From contig HF995304.1 of the NCBI GenBank assembly GCA_000432275.1, positions 9,169-15,895 of the forward strand: DNA of 6,727 bases, in the 5' to 3' direction. Position numbers and translations under genes: made by a program. Source of the DNA: Proteobacteria bacterium CAG:495. Its GTDB lineage: Bacteria; Pseudomonadota; Alphaproteobacteria; RF32; CAG-239. Under the pieces are notes generated by a model, which made no database searches, was not told where the DNA came from, and worked only from the letters and a program-made list of their open reading frames with translations. Each line of letters opens with the position of its first letter. The stretch's first letter is position 1. Of the stretch, positions 6,240-6,727 are shown piece by piece.

Positions 6240-6267
6240 ATAATTTTTTAGAGGACGGCACAATAAA

Positions 6268-6727
6268 CTATTGCTCGCTGCCGACCTTTGCCATCACTCG
6301 TTCAATTTCTTGTTTAACGGTACGTTCAACGATAGCCGGAAGATTGGCGTTCAGCCACTGGTTGGTCTGGCGGCAAATCTCTTCCCGGGCATAGGCATCA
6401 TAATCGGCACCGCGGCGCCAGTTTTCCAAAACTTCTTTTCCGATAATACCGCGAATTACATCGGCAACAACACCTTCAATGGTTTTGCCGCCGTTGCCGA
6501 GAGCCGTTACCGGTTCGGCATCACTTTCCTCCGGCACTTCGGGCACGTCTTCTTTTTTATGCTCGCGCGTAAACATTTTGGCAAAATTGCTGATAATGGA
6601 CGCGGAAACATCCACCGCGCTTCCGCCTTTGGATTCAGCGGCAGGCTCGGCTGCTGCGGGTTCTTCAATTACGGGCTCGGAAACGATTTCCTGTTCCTCG
6701 GCTACCGGTTCCGGTTCAGGCAAAGTC
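6268..6727 (-). CDS. popZ: PopZ-like cell-pole organizing protein (DUF2497), C-terminal part
   Basis: The reading frame is open to the window edge, so the N-terminus is missing. The TTG at 6723 is an internal Leu codon rather than a start. About 152 codons are visible. The first 75 or so residues are low-complexity, rich in Pro, Glu and Ala (several EP and EEP units), matching the disordered acidic linker of PopZ. The C-terminal 70 residues are helical and match the DUF2497 oligomerisation domain: KTIEGVVADVIRGII, then a helix with the family core QWLNANLPAIVERTVKQEIE (122-141, counting from codon 6723). In Caulobacter, PopZ forms a polar network that anchors the chromosome centromere through ParB and recruits polar cell-cycle proteins; that role is carried over by homology. 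Its position immediately upstream of valS is a familiar alphaproteobacterial arrangement. The missing end should hold the conserved N-terminal helix, which could not be checked. A terminator-like hairpin follows the stop. Confidence 0.85.
   Translation of the reverse strand, partial: TLPEPEPVAEEQEIVSEPVIEEPAAAEPAAESKGGSAVDVSASIISNFAKMFTREHKKEDVPEVPEESDAEPVTALGNGGKTIEGVVADVIRGIIGKEVLENWRRGADYDAYAREEICRQTNQWLNANLPAIVERTVKQEIERVMAKVGSEQ

Noticed and set aside
6721..6723. TTG as the start of the PopZ-like gene
   Set aside because: The frame stays open to the window edge (ACT before the TTG), and PopZ proteins have a conserved N-terminal helix before the acidic linker. The TTG is an internal Leu codon.

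Overview
The window looks like a piece of chromosome from an alphaproteobacterium of moderate G+C content, probably an uncultured or host-associated lineage. The assignment rests on its right-hand end: a PopZ-type protein (DUF2497 C-terminal domain) lies directly upstream of and co-directional with valS, an arrangement I know from Alphaproteobacteria. No plasmid, phage, IS, CRISPR, rRNA or tRNA signal was seen.

Layout. 1-25: the end of an intrinsic terminator for a gene outside the window. 95-841 (+): a seven-helix membrane protein resembling a divergent Bax inhibitor-1 (BI-1/YccA/TMBIM) protein, followed by a strong terminator (855-885). 910-1596 (-): a protein-glutaminase-like Cys-His-Asp enzyme with no signal peptide, convergent with the first gene. 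1597-1734: a divergent intergenic region with a candidate promoter for each flanking gene and a cluster of AAGTTTT repeats between them. 1735-2550 (+): a second seven-helix membrane protein, paralogous to the first. 2532-2564: a perfect 13-bp hairpin whose loop contains that gene's stop codon. 2598-3470 (+): a WG-repeat protein. 3480-3519: a bidirectional terminator shared with valS. 3530-6187 (-): full-length valyl-tRNA synthetase. 6212-6239: a terminator-like hairpin between popZ and valS. 6268-6727 (-): the C-terminal part of the PopZ-like protein, cut by the window edge.

The right half (valS, popZ) is conserved housekeeping. The left half (95-3470) is an accessory neighbourhood of four unusual genes. 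The most notable points are the non-secreted glutaminase-like enzyme between two diverged BI-1-like membrane paralogues, and the replacement in both paralogues of the family's paired aspartates by Glu and Asn. Whether the four genes act together is unproven; only the last two are plausibly co-transcribed. Most start codons here lack a Shine-Dalgarno sequence, and all five visible starts read ATGGAA.
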